Assembly (NCBI RefSeq): GCF_010468615.1 | Contig: NZ_WUEH01000012.1 | Coordinates: forward strand, 40,378-104,377 | DNA length: 64,000 bases | From: Pseudodesulfovibrio sp. JC047 | Lineage (GTDB): Bacteria; Desulfobacterota; Desulfovibrionia; Desulfovibrionales; Desulfovibrionaceae | Direction: 5' to 3' | Shown here: piece after piece, positions 27,184 through 35,957 of the stretch | How the letters are laid out: every line of letters starts with the position of its first letter | Position numbering within the stretch: position 1 is the stretch's first letter | Notes under the pieces: model-generated | The model's database searches: none | What the model was told of the DNA's origin: nothing | What the model saw: the letters and a program-made list of their open reading frames with translations, nothing else | Translations under genes and position numbers: made by a program

Positions 27184-29280
27184 ATGGAAACGGTATCGAC
27201 AGCGGCCCGACAACAGGCGATTATAGAAGAGCAGCGTCAACGCATTCGGGAGCTCGAATCTGAATTGGATAAATTCCAGGGCGTTATGGATTCCATGTCC
27301 GATGGATTGCTGATTCTTCAAGATACGTTTTTTGAATGTAACCAGAGCGCGTGTCGAATCTGGAAGGCGGATAAAGGGGAGATTCTGGGGCGGTCTCCGG
27401 CGGAATTCGCGCCGGAAAAACAACCCAATGGGCGGAATTCCCGGCTCATGGCACAGGAGAAGATCCGGGCGGCCGCCGAAGGGACACCGCAGCGTTTTTT
27501 CTGGAAGGATAAGCGGGGAGACGGATCGCTTATTGATACGGAAGTCACGCTCAAGGCCATGGTCATCAATGATGAAGAATATGTGGTGGCCACCATTCGT
27601 GACATTACCGACGACCTGCGCAAGGAACGCAAACGCGCCACCCTGTTTGACCGGATGGAGTGTATCATTGAGAAGCGGACCGAGGAGCTGCGGTCTTCGC
27701 ATGACGCCTTGAAAGATGAACGCTCGTATCGAACCCGGGTGGAAGAGGATCTGGAGCGAGCTGACATGGAGTTGAGTCAGGTCTTTGAAACGTCCATGGA
27801 CGGTCTGATCGTGACGGATAACAAAAAGAATATCCTCAAGATCAACCGGGCGTTTTCTGAACTGTCAGGATTCGGGCACGATGATATCCAGAGCAAGAAA
27901 TGTTATGAAATTTTTCCATGTCAGGGATGTGACGGGGTGCACTGCATGGCGTCGCATCGGCTCATGGGGCGCGATCTGGCTGATTATGAAACCGAATGTC
28001 GGGCCGCGTCCGGGCAATTGATTCCGTGCTCGTTGACCGCGACCAAGCTCAAGGATTCTGATGGGGTGCCGCTGGGCATGGTGGTGAGTTATCGGAATAT
28101 CACGGACTATCGACAATGGGTGGAGGCCTTGCAACATTCCGAGGCCCTGCACCGGATCACCCTGGCGTCCATCTCCGATGCCGTTTTCATCACCGACGAT
28201 GACGGGCATTTCATTTACATCAGCCCCAGCGTGAAAAGCGTTTTTGGCTACACCGAACACGAAGTCCGGTGGTTCGATACGATTTTCGCCTTGTTGGGTG
28301 ACGATTTTTATGACCGGGAGCGGCTGGCGAGTTTTGGTGAAATCCGCAATATCGAAGTGTCGGTGTGTGACAAGTTAGAGCGGCAACACGAACTGATGGT
28401 CAACGTCAAAAAGGTTTCCATCCAGAGTGGAACCACGTTGATTACCTGTCGGGATATCACGGAAAAGCGGGAGGCCGAGCGAGAAGCCAGTCTGAAACAG
28501 GAGCAACTGGTGCAGGCTGGAAAGATGGTCAGCCTCGGTATTCTCGTGTCCGGGGTGGCGCATGAAGTGAACAATCCGAACAATTATATCATGCTGAATT
28601 CTCAACTGCTGGCCCGTATGTGGGCCGGGGCCATTCCAGCCTTGGACCGGTATTATGCGGACAATGGGGATTTCACGCTTGGCGGTTTGAAGTACAGCCA
28701 GGCCCGGGATCGGGTGCCCCGGTTGTTTGACAGCGTGTTGGAAGGCTCGGAGCGCATCAAGCGTATCGTCAAGGATTTGAAGGATTATGCCCGGCATGAT
28801 TCCACGGAAATGGATCAGGGCGTGTTTCTCAATTCCGTTCTCAAACACTCCTTGAATCTGTTGGCCAATCAGATCAAACAGGCCACCTCGCATTTCGAGG
28901 TCGAGTATGACCATGGTCGCCCCATGGTGCGCGGGAATTATCAGAAAATCGAGCAGGTCATCATCAATCTGGTGCAGAATGCCTGTGAATCCCTGCCGGA
29001 AAAACGGTGTGCGATGAGTGTGAAGACCCGGCTGGATGCGGAAACCGGCACGGCAGTGGTTGAAGTCGTTGACGAAGGAGTGGGCATTTCAAAAAACGAT
29101 TTGCCCCATGTGACCGACCCGTTTTTCACGACCAAGCGGGATATTGGCGGGACCGGACTGGGATTGTCTGTTTCTCACAAGATCGTGAGCGAACACGGCG
29201 GCACCCTGGAATTCTTTCAGCGGACAGGCAATGGCACACGGGCCATGTTGATTTTGCCTGCCGAACCGCATTCAAAGTAG
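27184..29280 (+). CDS. PAS-domain sensor histidine kinase, soluble
   Basis: A 698-residue cytoplasmic kinase with no membrane helix. A short N-terminal coiled coil leads to three PAS domains (about 25-145, 195-310, 318-430) separated by coiled coils such as RKRATLFDRMECII. The second PAS has a four-cysteine patch CYEIFPCQGCDGVHC, which could bind metal or respond to redox. The kinase part has an H-box VAHEVNNPNNYIML with His460, N-box INLVQNACESL, VDEGVGIS, DPFFTTK and GGTGLGLSV. It is followed after 9 bases by an NtrC-type regulator, its probable partner. The signal is unknown, but the neighbouring AOR operon suggests aldehyde, redox or metal status. Confidence 0.93.
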   Translation: METVSTAARQQAIIEEQRQRIRELESELDKFQGVMDSMSDGLLILQDTFFECNQSACRIWKADKGEILGRSPAEFAPEKQPNGRNSRLMAQEKIRAAAEGTPQRFFWKDKRGDGSLIDTEVTLKAMVINDEEYVVATIRDITDDLRKERKRATLFDRMECIIEKRTEELRSSHDALKDERSYRTRVEEDLERADMELSQVFETSMDGLIVTDNKKNILKINRAFSELSGFGHDDIQSKKCYEIFPCQGCDGVHCMASHRLMGRDLADYETECRAASGQLIPCSLTATKLKDSDGVPLGMVVSYRNITDYRQWVEALQHSEALHRITLASISDAVFITDDDGHFIYISPSVKSVFGYTEHEVRWFDTIFALLGDDFYDRERLASFGEIRNIEVSVCDKLERQHELMVNVKKVSIQSGTTLITCRDITEKREAEREASLKQEQLVQAGKMVSLGILVSGVAHEVNNPNNYIMLNSQLLARMWAGAIPALDRYYADNGDFTLGGLKYSQARDRVPRLFDSVLEGSERIKRIVKDLKDYARHDSTEMDQGVFLNSVLKHSLNLLANQIKQATSHFEVEYDHGRPMVRGNYQKIEQVIINLVQNACESLPEKRCAMSVKTRLDAETGTAVVEVVDEGVGISKNDLPHVTDPFFTTKRDIGGTGLGLSVSHKIVSEHGGTLEFFQRTGNGTRAMLILPAEPHSK

Positions 29281-29289
29281 GATAGCAGC

Positions 29290-30687
29290 ATGTATACCCC
29301 TCACGTCCTTATTGTGGATGATGAATCCGCTTCCATTGACAGTTTTGAATTGATTCTCATGGCCGGTGGCGTGGCCAATATCACCCGGTGTGACGACGGA
29401 CGTCAGGTCATGTCGCTTCTGGACGAACGGCCATATGATCTCATGTTGCTCGATCTGGTCATGCCCCATGTGACTGGCGAGGAATTGCTTGAACAGATCA
29501 AAGAGACGTATCCCAATGTCGAAGTGGTCATTATTACCGGCATCGACACCGTGGATTCTGCGGTGAATTGTATGCGGTTGGGTGCGTTTGATTATCTGGT
29601 CAAACCCGTGGATGAAACCCGGCTCATGTCCACCGTGACCCGCGCCTTGGAAATGCGTCGTCTCAAGCGGGAAAATTCCAGTTTGCGGAGCGGCTTCTTG
29701 TCCGATGCCCTGGACCATCCTGATGCCTTTGCCGCAATGATCACCCGTGATGCCAGGATGCTGCGCATGTTTCGATACGTGGAGGCCGTGGCCGGGTCGG
29801 GACAGCCTGTGCTCATCACCGGGGAATCCGGGACAGGCAAGGAACTCTTGGCCCGTGCGCTGCACACACTGACTTCGGCAGAAAATCCCTTTGTGCCGGT
29901 CAATGTGGCCGGGGTGGATGACACGGTGTTCAGCGATACTTTGTTCGGTCATATCAAGGGGGCGTTTACCGGCGCGCAGGGAGCACGTGCGGGGCTGGTG
30001 GATCAGGCATCCGGCGGCTGTCTTTTTTTGGATGAAATTGGCGACTTGTCCGCAGCCTCGCAAGTCAAATTGTTGCGATTGATTCAGGAACGGGAATATT
30101 TGCCACTCGGTGCTGATCTCCCGAAACCCGCTGAGGCACGCGTGATCGCCGCGACCCATTGCGATCTGGAAGCGGCCCGGGATGATGGCCGATTTCGGGC
30201 GGATTTGTACTATCGTTTGTGTATCCATCATGTGCATATTCCGCCGTTGCGGGAACGGCCCGATGATCTGCCGGTGCTGATGGAGCATTTTGTGCGCAAG
30301 GCGTCCACGATGTTGGACCGTGAGCCGCCGTCCATCCCGGATCGATTGATACGGGGACTGGCAACCTATGCGTTCCCCGGCAATGTGCGGGAACTGGAAT
30401 CCATGATTTTTGACGCGGTCAGTAATTGTTCGGGTGATGTTTTGCCCCTTGCATCTTTTCGTGAACGGATATCGACAGAAAACGGGTCCCCGCGAGCGGA
30501 TATGGACCTTTCAGATTGTATGGTTTTTCCGGACCCATTGCCAACCCTGGCCCAGGCTTCGGACATGGTGGTCGAGGAGGCCATGCGACGATCCGGCGGA
30601 AAACAGACCGCTGCCGCCCGGCTTTTGGGAATATCTCAACCGGCCTTGTCCAAACGGCTGAAACGCATGGCGGCGACGGACCGCTGA
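29290..30687 (+). CDS. Sigma-54-dependent response regulator, NtrC family
   Basis: A 465-residue regulator. Receiver domain (1-120): IVDDESASID, LLDLVMPHVTG with the phospho-acceptor Asp55, and FDYLVKPVDE with the conserved Lys. The AAA+ domain (about 145-370) has the Walker A GESGTGKE, the sigma-54 contact loop GAFTGAQ, the Walker B CLFLDEIGDL and an arginine-finger region FRADLYYRL. The end holds a Fis-type helix-turn-helix KQTAAARLLGISQPALSKRLKRM. It is 9 bases after the kinase gene. A candidate sigma-54 promoter and a perfect inverted repeat lie just downstream, ahead of the ferredoxin-AOR operon, so it most likely activates that operon. Confidence 0.95.
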   Translation: MYTPHVLIVDDESASIDSFELILMAGGVANITRCDDGRQVMSLLDERPYDLMLLDLVMPHVTGEELLEQIKETYPNVEVVIITGIDTVDSAVNCMRLGAFDYLVKPVDETRLMSTVTRALEMRRLKRENSSLRSGFLSDALDHPDAFAAMITRDARMLRMFRYVEAVAGSGQPVLITGESGTGKELLARALHTLTSAENPFVPVNVAGVDDTVFSDTLFGHIKGAFTGAQGARAGLVDQASGGCLFLDEIGDLSAASQVKLLRLIQEREYLPLGADLPKPAEARVIAATHCDLEAARDDGRFRADLYYRLCIHHVHIPPLRERPDDLPVLMEHFVRKASTMLDREPPSIPDRLIRGLATYAFPGNVRELESMIFDAVSNCSGDVLPLASFRERISTENGSPRADMDLSDCMVFPDPLPTLAQASDMVVEEAMRRSGGKQTAAARLLGISQPALSKRLKRMAATDR

Positions 30688-30703
30688 TCTGCCGTGAATA
30701 GGC

Positions 30704-30736
30704 TATAACAAAAGGAATACAATGCCTTTTGTTATA
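30704..30736. repeat. Perfect 12-base inverted repeat between regulator and AOR operon
   Basis: TATAACAAAAGG at 30704-30715 and CCTTTTGTTATA at 30725-30736 are exact complements separated by 9 bases. It lies 17 bases after the regulator stop and about 145 bases before the candidate -24/-12 site. No immediate T-run follows, so it may be an enhancer binding site for the regulator as easily as a weak terminator. Confidence 0.6.
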
Positions 30737-30779
30737 CTATGTTTTTAGTTCATTTTTTTCAGATAGATAGAGGCTTTAC

Positions 30780-30822
30780 GCTCTGAAAATATTCCAATTG
30801 GAATACTTTCAGGGCTTTTTTT
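30780..30822 (+). terminator. Rho-independent terminator or operator, near-perfect 16-base arms
   Basis: GCTCTGAAAATATTCC and GGAATACTTTCAGGGC pair with two mismatches or wobbles around AATT, followed by seven T residues. It is placed between the regulator and the ferredoxin operon, so it isolates the two transcripts. The palindromic core ATTCCAATTGGAAT is also a typical protein-binding shape. Confidence 0.75.
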
Positions 30823-30881
30823 ATGCGAAGTATTTTTAATTTTTATTCATATATTTCAAAGACTTTTGTGTTTCATGATTC

Positions 30882-30897
30882 TGGCATGAATCTTCCT
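30882..30897 (+). promoter_or_regulatory. Candidate sigma-54 (-24/-12) promoter of the ferredoxin-AOR operon
   Basis: TGGCATGAATCTTCCT has the -24 TGGCAYG element and a 10-base spacing to CC where GC is consensus. It lies 60 bases before the ferredoxin start, right after a sigma-54 activator gene. The -12 mismatch (CC for GC) lowers certainty. Confidence 0.5.
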
Positions 30898-30956
30898 ATA
30901 GGGGATGCAAACACAGGAATTATTGTATGGATGATAACACTCCAGAAGGGGGAACT

Positions 30957-31613
30957 ATGCGTAAAGACAAGGAAACGGCCATAGGGGAAAGCAAACGCTT
31001 TTCGCGGCGTGGCTTTTTGAAAACTGCGGGAAAGACTGCCGGTGGTCTGGCCGCGGGTATTTTTTATTTGAAGGAGTCCGGTTCATTGGCCTTTGCCGCA
31101 CGCCCAGACGGGTGTGAAGTTCCCCCGGCCAGGTATGAACTCCGTTTTGACCCGTCCGTGTGTGCTGGCTGCGCGTATTGCGAAGTGGCCTGTGCGCAGT
31201 ATCATGCCGGGGATGCCGATCCATTGGCCAGCCGGAACACGTTTGTGCTCAAGCCCGTGCTTGATTTCATCGGGGTCAGTGCGCTGTCTGCCAATGTTCC
31301 GGGATGGCCGCAGGATTTGGCCCGTGCGACGTTTGCCGAATTTTCGGAGAACGATCTGTGTCAGCAATGCGCGTCTCCCGAATGTATGGACGCTTGTCCG
31401 GAGAACGCGATCTATGTTGACCCGAAGACCGGCGCGCGCGTGGTCAAGGAAGAACTCTGTGTTGGCTGTGGTGACTGTGAAGAGGCCTGCCAGTTCAACA
31501 TGATAAAGGTCAATCCACATACGGATATCGCGACCAAGTGTGACCTGTGCGGTGGTGATCCGCAATGTGTTGCCTGGTGTCCCACGCACGCCATTACCTT
31601 TCACAAGATTTAA
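30957..31613 (+). CDS. Tat-type ferredoxin with four [4Fe-4S] motifs, AOR partner
   Basis: A 218-residue electron carrier of the DMSO-reductase beta-subunit type. The N-terminus has a twin-arginine motif SRRGFLK followed by a hydrophobic stretch and a possible AXA cleavage site (LAFAAR), which points to export in folded form. Cysteine groups follow: CAGCAYCEVAC, CQQCASPECMDAC, CVGCGDCEEAC and CDLCGGDPQCVAWC, enough for four cubane clusters. The ATG at 30957 has AGAAGGGGG just upstream and was preferred to 30927. It is 20 bases before the AOR gene, so it probably serves it. A Tat signal on a ferredoxin whose enzyme lacks one is unusual. Confidence 0.9.
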   Translation: MRKDKETAIGESKRFSRRGFLKTAGKTAGGLAAGIFYLKESGSLAFAARPDGCEVPPARYELRFDPSVCAGCAYCEVACAQYHAGDADPLASRNTFVLKPVLDFIGVSALSANVPGWPQDLARATFAEFSENDLCQQCASPECMDACPENAIYVDPKTGARVVKEELCVGCGDCEEACQFNMIKVNPHTDIATKCDLCGGDPQCVAWCPTHAITFHKI

Positions 31614-31633
31614 GACTTCCGGGAGAAAATGCT

Positions 31634-33604
31634 ATGACACAAGAAGTATACGGTAATATGGGCGTCATCTTGCGTGTGGATCTGACCACCGGGTCGATCG
31701 AACGCGAGGATGCGTCCAAATATAATGAGAAATGGCTGGGTGGTCGGTGTTTGGGGCATTACCTGTTGTTCAATGAAGTGGATGTGGCCAAGACTGATCC
31801 GTTGTCACCGGACAACAAGGTCTATATTGGTACTGGCGCATTGGGGGCGACGACCTTTCCCAGTTCAGGCCGGACCCACGCCACGTATCTCTCACCCATG
31901 AACTACTCGGGGTGGGGCGATTCCAACTGTGGTGGACATTTTGGCCCGGCACTCAAGCGGTGTGGGTATGACATGCTCGTCATCAGCGGCAAGGCCAGCA
32001 AGCCGGTCTGTCTGTACATCGAGGACGACGAGGTTCGTTTGGAATCCGCAGCCGATGTTTGGGGCAAGGGGACCATTGATACCCAGGCGGAACTGATTCA
32101 CAAATACGGCGAACCTACCAAACTGCTCTGTATCGGGCAGGCCGGTGAAAATCTGATTCGATATGCCAATGTCCGCACGGAAACCACCAACTCCATGGGA
32201 CGATGCGGTATGGGCGCGGTCTTCGGGTCCAAGAATCTCAAGGCCGTGGTGGCCAAAGGGTCCAAGCCGGTCAAGCTGTTCAAGCCAAAGGAGTTTTACA
32301 AGGTCACCAAGCAGCTCCGTGATGAGTTGATGGACCCCAAATTTGGCAAGGTGCATAGTGCTAGCTATGAGCTGATGTCCAAGTGGGGTACGCCCGGTAT
32401 TACCAATCTGATCGGCACCACGGGTATGGTCCCCATCCGCAACTGGCAGCGGTGCGGTATTGATCCCAAGTTCGACCGTCTGGTGCGGGCTTGGAGCGAG
32501 GATCACGGGACCCGTCGAGAAGCCTGTTTTGCCTGTCCTGTGCATTGTCACGCGGCCTATGCCGTCAAGGACGGCAAATATCCCACACGCGGTGGTGGAC
32601 CTGAATATGAAACCACCACGGCCCTGGGCCACAAGTGTGACATTACCGATGAAAAAATCGTGCTCAAGCTCAATTCCATGTGCAATGACTATGGGTTGGA
32701 CACTGTTGAAACCGGAGCCATGTTCTCCACGCTGATGGAATTGATGGAACGGGAGTTGATCGACGCGTCATTCATCGACGGGCTTGATTTGCAGTTTGGC
32801 AACGGAGACGCCTGCGTGGCATTGATGCCCAAGATCGTGTTCCGCAAGGGATGTGGCGACAAATTCGCTGACGGACCGTACCGTGTGGCCAAGGCGTTGG
32901 GCGAAAAGGCCCTGCAATCCGTGTATCATCAGAAGGGCATGTGTGCCACGGGTGTTGAAACCCGGTCCACCATCGGGTCCATGTTGCAGTTCGCGGTTTC
33001 GCCGCGCGGTTCGCACCATCTGAACGGACTGCCCACAGCGGAGTGGGTCAACATCCCGCCCGTGGCGGTCAAGGTGTCTGGATTCAAGGAAGGCGGTGAT
33101 GTCCGGTCCTATCATCCTCAGGCCAAGGCCCGGCTGGTTCAGTATTATGAAAACATGTTCTTCTTGTCCGACAGTCTGGGTATCTGCAAGTTCAACTTCG
33201 GTCATCTCGGGTACTGGCACGACAAGGTCGAGGATCTGGACCACATGTACGATCTGATCTGCAAGTCCATCTATTATGCCTCTGGTATCAAATACACGAC
33301 AGAGGATCTGTTCAAGATCTTTGAGCGGTCCAATCAGATCGAGCGAGCCACCATTGTGATGCGTGGAATCCGTCGCAAGGATGATCAGCCCAACTGGAAA
33401 TGCCTGAACAAGGAATGTCCGGGCGAGCATCCGGTGGGACCGATTCCGTTGCCGCCGATTGATGGGGTGAAATACAACAAGGTTCTGGACGCCTATTACA
33501 AGGAACGCGGCTGGAACCAGGACGGTATCCCGGAGACAAAGCATCTCAAGGAACTCGACCTCGACTTCGTGGCTGCAAAAATGAACAAGGCACTCTCCGT
33601 TTAA
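31634..33604 (+). CDS. Aldehyde:ferredoxin oxidoreductase (tungsten/molybdenum bis-pterin)
   Basis: A 656-residue member of the AOR family, which oxidises aldehydes to acids with ferredoxin through a tungsto- or molybdo-bispterin and one [4Fe-4S] cluster. The start at 31634 puts the family opening YGNMGVILRVDLTTG at the N-terminus. N-terminal pterin-binding features include LGGRCLGHYLL and GRCGMGAVFGSKNLKAV. The cluster cysteines are in EACFACPVHC near residue 300 and GICKFNFG at about 518. The substrate cannot be told from sequence. There is no signal peptide, so export would need the Tat ferredoxin as carrier. Confidence 0.93.
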   Translation: MTQEVYGNMGVILRVDLTTGSIEREDASKYNEKWLGGRCLGHYLLFNEVDVAKTDPLSPDNKVYIGTGALGATTFPSSGRTHATYLSPMNYSGWGDSNCGGHFGPALKRCGYDMLVISGKASKPVCLYIEDDEVRLESAADVWGKGTIDTQAELIHKYGEPTKLLCIGQAGENLIRYANVRTETTNSMGRCGMGAVFGSKNLKAVVAKGSKPVKLFKPKEFYKVTKQLRDELMDPKFGKVHSASYELMSKWGTPGITNLIGTTGMVPIRNWQRCGIDPKFDRLVRAWSEDHGTRREACFACPVHCHAAYAVKDGKYPTRGGGPEYETTTALGHKCDITDEKIVLKLNSMCNDYGLDTVETGAMFSTLMELMERELIDASFIDGLDLQFGNGDACVALMPKIVFRKGCGDKFADGPYRVAKALGEKALQSVYHQKGMCATGVETRSTIGSMLQFAVSPRGSHHLNGLPTAEWVNIPPVAVKVSGFKEGGDVRSYHPQAKARLVQYYENMFFLSDSLGICKFNFGHLGYWHDKVEDLDHMYDLICKSIYYASGIKYTTEDLFKIFERSNQIERATIVMRGIRRKDDQPNWKCLNKECPGEHPVGPIPLPPIDGVKYNKVLDAYYKERGWNQDGIPETKHLKELDLDFVAAKMNKALSV

Positions 33605-33621
33605 TCAACCAATTCGAAATA

Positions 33622-33651
33622 CGGGGCGGACCATGTGGTTCGCCCCTTTTC
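33622..33651 (+). terminator. Rho-independent terminator after the AOR gene
   Basis: GGGGCG pairs with CGCCCC across an inner CC/GG pair and a short loop, followed by TTTT. It starts 18 bases past the AOR stop. Confidence 0.75.
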
Positions 33652-33683
33652 ATGTGCTGGATGCACGCTGTGTCGAGTGGGGT

Positions 33684-34661
33684 TTAGTGTGTCAGCCCTT
33701 GGGACCAGACATAATAGAACCCCGCCTTGGGCGGCATGATGAATCGGGCGTCCACCCCCAACAGGTTCATGGGTGCCGATGTGGTCGAATCCAGCGTGTT
33801 ATACGGGTTGTCATTGGGATAGACACTGCGCCGATAGCTGACAATCCGGCTGTCTTCGGGCAATCCGGAAAGGTCCCGGGCTTTGGCAAAGGCGTCCTGA
33901 ATGTAGCCCACTTGGTCAATCAGTCCGATGTCCTGCGCCTGAGTAGCGGTAAAGACCCGGGCGGTTTTTACGGTATTCATGGCCGACGCGGACAGGGAGC
34001 GGTGTGTGGCGACCAGTGTGTGGAAGCGGGCCGCGAAATCATCGATGATGGCCTGGAACAGTGCCTTTTCTTCTGCCGTGGTCGGACGGAATGGCGACCC
34101 CATATCCTTGTCATTGCCGGATTTGGAGACCTCGACATCCACGCCGATCTTGTCCATGAGGCCGACCAGTTTGGGACGGATGAACACCACGCCCACCGAG
34201 CCGGTGATGGTGGTGGGGTGTGCCAGAATCCAGTCTGCCGGAAGGGCGGCGTAATAGCCTCCCGAGGCAGCCACATCCATCATGGCGACCACGATTCTCT
34301 TGCCGGTGCGTTCCTTGAATTGCATGAGTTCGTGATAGATGACATCGGACCCGGTGGTGGTACCGCCGGGAGAATCAATGGTCAGGACCACGCCTTTCAC
34401 CGCTGCGTCTGCTTCGGCGAGCTTGAGTGCGCTGACCAACTCCTGAACCGGGCTTGGCTTGGCACGGAGCATCTCCTGCCTGGGCTGCGAAGAAATAAAT
34501 CCCTGAAGGTGGATCAGGGCGATTTTCCCCTCGCCTTTTCCTTCGACCACAAATTCCTTGAGCGGTTCAGTGGCCGGAGACGCGAAGATCTTCAGCTTGG
34601 GCGCACACGCCGGGATGGTCAAAATCACCAGCATGAGTGCGAGAATGCAACGGATAGGCAT
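33684..34661 (-). CDS. sppA: Signal peptide peptidase SppA, S49 family
   Basis: SppA-like membrane-anchored serine peptidases cut leftover signal peptides. The 325-residue precursor starts with a short signal ending in a lipobox-like TIPAC at residue 19. The S49 core has GVVLTIDSPGGTTTGSDVIYHELM, and the catalytic serine is in DVAASGGYYAALPADWI, followed by ITGSVGVVF; the lysine that forms the Ser/Lys dyad is expected downstream. The length matches the short, single-domain SppA type. AAGGAGGCC lies ahead of the ATG at 34661. It begins 10 bases after the stop of the oxidoreductase gene and is probably cotranscribed with it. Confidence 0.9.
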   Translation of the reverse strand: MPIRCILALMLVILTIPACAPKLKIFASPATEPLKEFVVEGKGEGKIALIHLQGFISSQPRQEMLRAKPSPVQELVSALKLAEADAAVKGVVLTIDSPGGTTTGSDVIYHELMQFKERTGKRIVVAMMDVAASGGYYAALPADWILAHPTTITGSVGVVFIRPKLVGLMDKIGVDVEVSKSGNDKDMGSPFRPTTAEEKALFQAIIDDFAARFHTLVATHRSLSASAMNTVKTARVFTATQAQDIGLIDQVGYIQDAFAKARDLSGLPEDSRIVSYRRSVYPNDNPYNTLDSTTSAPMNLLGVDARFIMPPKAGFYYVWSQGLTH

Positions 34662-34671
34662 GGGGCCTCCT

Positions 34672-35778
34672 TTATTCCATTGAAATCCAGGCAGTGTCCT
34701 GTTTGGAGCTTTCGAGACACGCTTCCATGAAACGGACGCCTCGCAGTCCATCGTCGCCTGTGGGGAAATCAACGGCCTGTCCATGGATGAGTGTTTCGCA
34801 AAAAGAGGTGTAGATGTTGGCAAAGGCCAGCAACCATCCTTCAGGATGCCCGGCGGGGGTGTGCGAATAGGCCATGGCTCCGGGCATGAGGTCCGGGCTG
34901 CCGCGTCGTAATGTTCGGGTTGGTTTTCCCAGCGGCATGTGGTGGAGGATTTCCGGGTTTTCCTGAAACCATTCCAGTCCGCCTGTTTCGCCGAAAATGC
35001 GGATTTTCAAGCCGTTGACCGATCCGGTTGCGGCCTGAGAATACCAATACATCCCGCGCGCGCCGGAGTCGTATTCGGTCAGGATGGTCCCGTTGTCATC
35101 AAGCAGACGGCCTTCCACCAGCGAGTCGAGTCGGGCGGCCAGCCGGGTGACCTTCAGGCTCGTCACGTGCGGAACGAGATATTCAATGTGTGATCCGACA
35201 TCGCCAAGTGAGAGCGTGCCGCCACTCCTGACCGGGTCGGTGCGCCATTCGGCCTGCATGTGCCCGGTGGTTTCAAGCAGCTCCGCCAACCACCCTTGTG
35301 GGTATTCACAGTTGATGAATCGGACCGCGCCGATGTCGCCCCGGGCGATCATTTCCCGCATCTGTCGGACCATGGGGTATCCGGCATAGGTGTATGATAC
35401 ACCCAGATGCAAGCCCTTGTGCCGGGCGAGTTCCACCAGCTCTTCGGCCTGGGCGGACGTGTGGGTGAACGGCTTGTCGCACATGACATGAATGCCGTTT
35501 TCCAGACACGTCTTGACGTTGGAATAGTGCGCCTCATTGGAGGTGACTACCACGGCGAAATCAATATCACCCGCTTCGAGCCGGGACAATTCCTCAGGCG
35601 TGGCGTACAGCCGGTCCTCCGCCAGTTCCAATTGGGCACCGAGTTGCCGAGTTTTTTCCAGATCTCGGGAAAAACAGCCCGCTACCAATTTGGCATGGCC
35701 GTTCAAGGCCAGAGCGTGTCTGTGTACTTTGCCGACGAAGGCACTCGGGCCACCGCCTATCATTGCGTATTTGAGCAT
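34672..35778 (-). CDS. Gfo/Idh/MocA family oxidoreductase
   Basis: A 368-residue NAD(P)-dependent dehydrogenase. The N-terminal Rossmann part has AMIGGGPSAFVGKVHRHAL, a variant of the glycine motif, with AGDIDFAVVVTSNEAHY and the CDKPFTHT segment carrying the conserved lysine. The C-terminal part contains the typical long beta-sheet with GDVGSHIEYLVPHV and the histidine. Enzymes of this family act on sugars, inositols and related compounds; the substrate is unknown. The gene starts with a strong GGAGGAGG site. Confidence 0.9.
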   Translation of the reverse strand: MLKYAMIGGGPSAFVGKVHRHALALNGHAKLVAGCFSRDLEKTRQLGAQLELAEDRLYATPEELSRLEAGDIDFAVVVTSNEAHYSNVKTCLENGIHVMCDKPFTHTSAQAEELVELARHKGLHLGVSYTYAGYPMVRQMREMIARGDIGAVRFINCEYPQGWLAELLETTGHMQAEWRTDPVRSGGTLSLGDVGSHIEYLVPHVTSLKVTRLAARLDSLVEGRLLDDNGTILTEYDSGARGMYWYSQAATGSVNGLKIRIFGETGGLEWFQENPEILHHMPLGKPTRTLRRGSPDLMPGAMAYSHTPAGHPEGWLLAFANIYTSFCETLIHGQAVDFPTGDDGLRGVRFMEACLESSKQDTAWISME

Positions 35779-35957
35779 GAATTTTCAACCTCCTCCTATT
35801 TCCCTATACCGTAGATACATATAAATTTAAATGCGAAGAACGGGAAAATTCCATGCTCCATTCGATTTTTTTGAGAGGAACTTCGTTCTCAGCGTGAAAA
35901 TTCCCTGTTTCAGACGGCTCTGGCCTCCTGATACCCCCTGTGCTAGTAATCGCAGGC

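Noticed and set aside
33633..34730. 365-codon open frame on the plus strand
   Set aside because: Antisense of sppA; no domain and biased composition.
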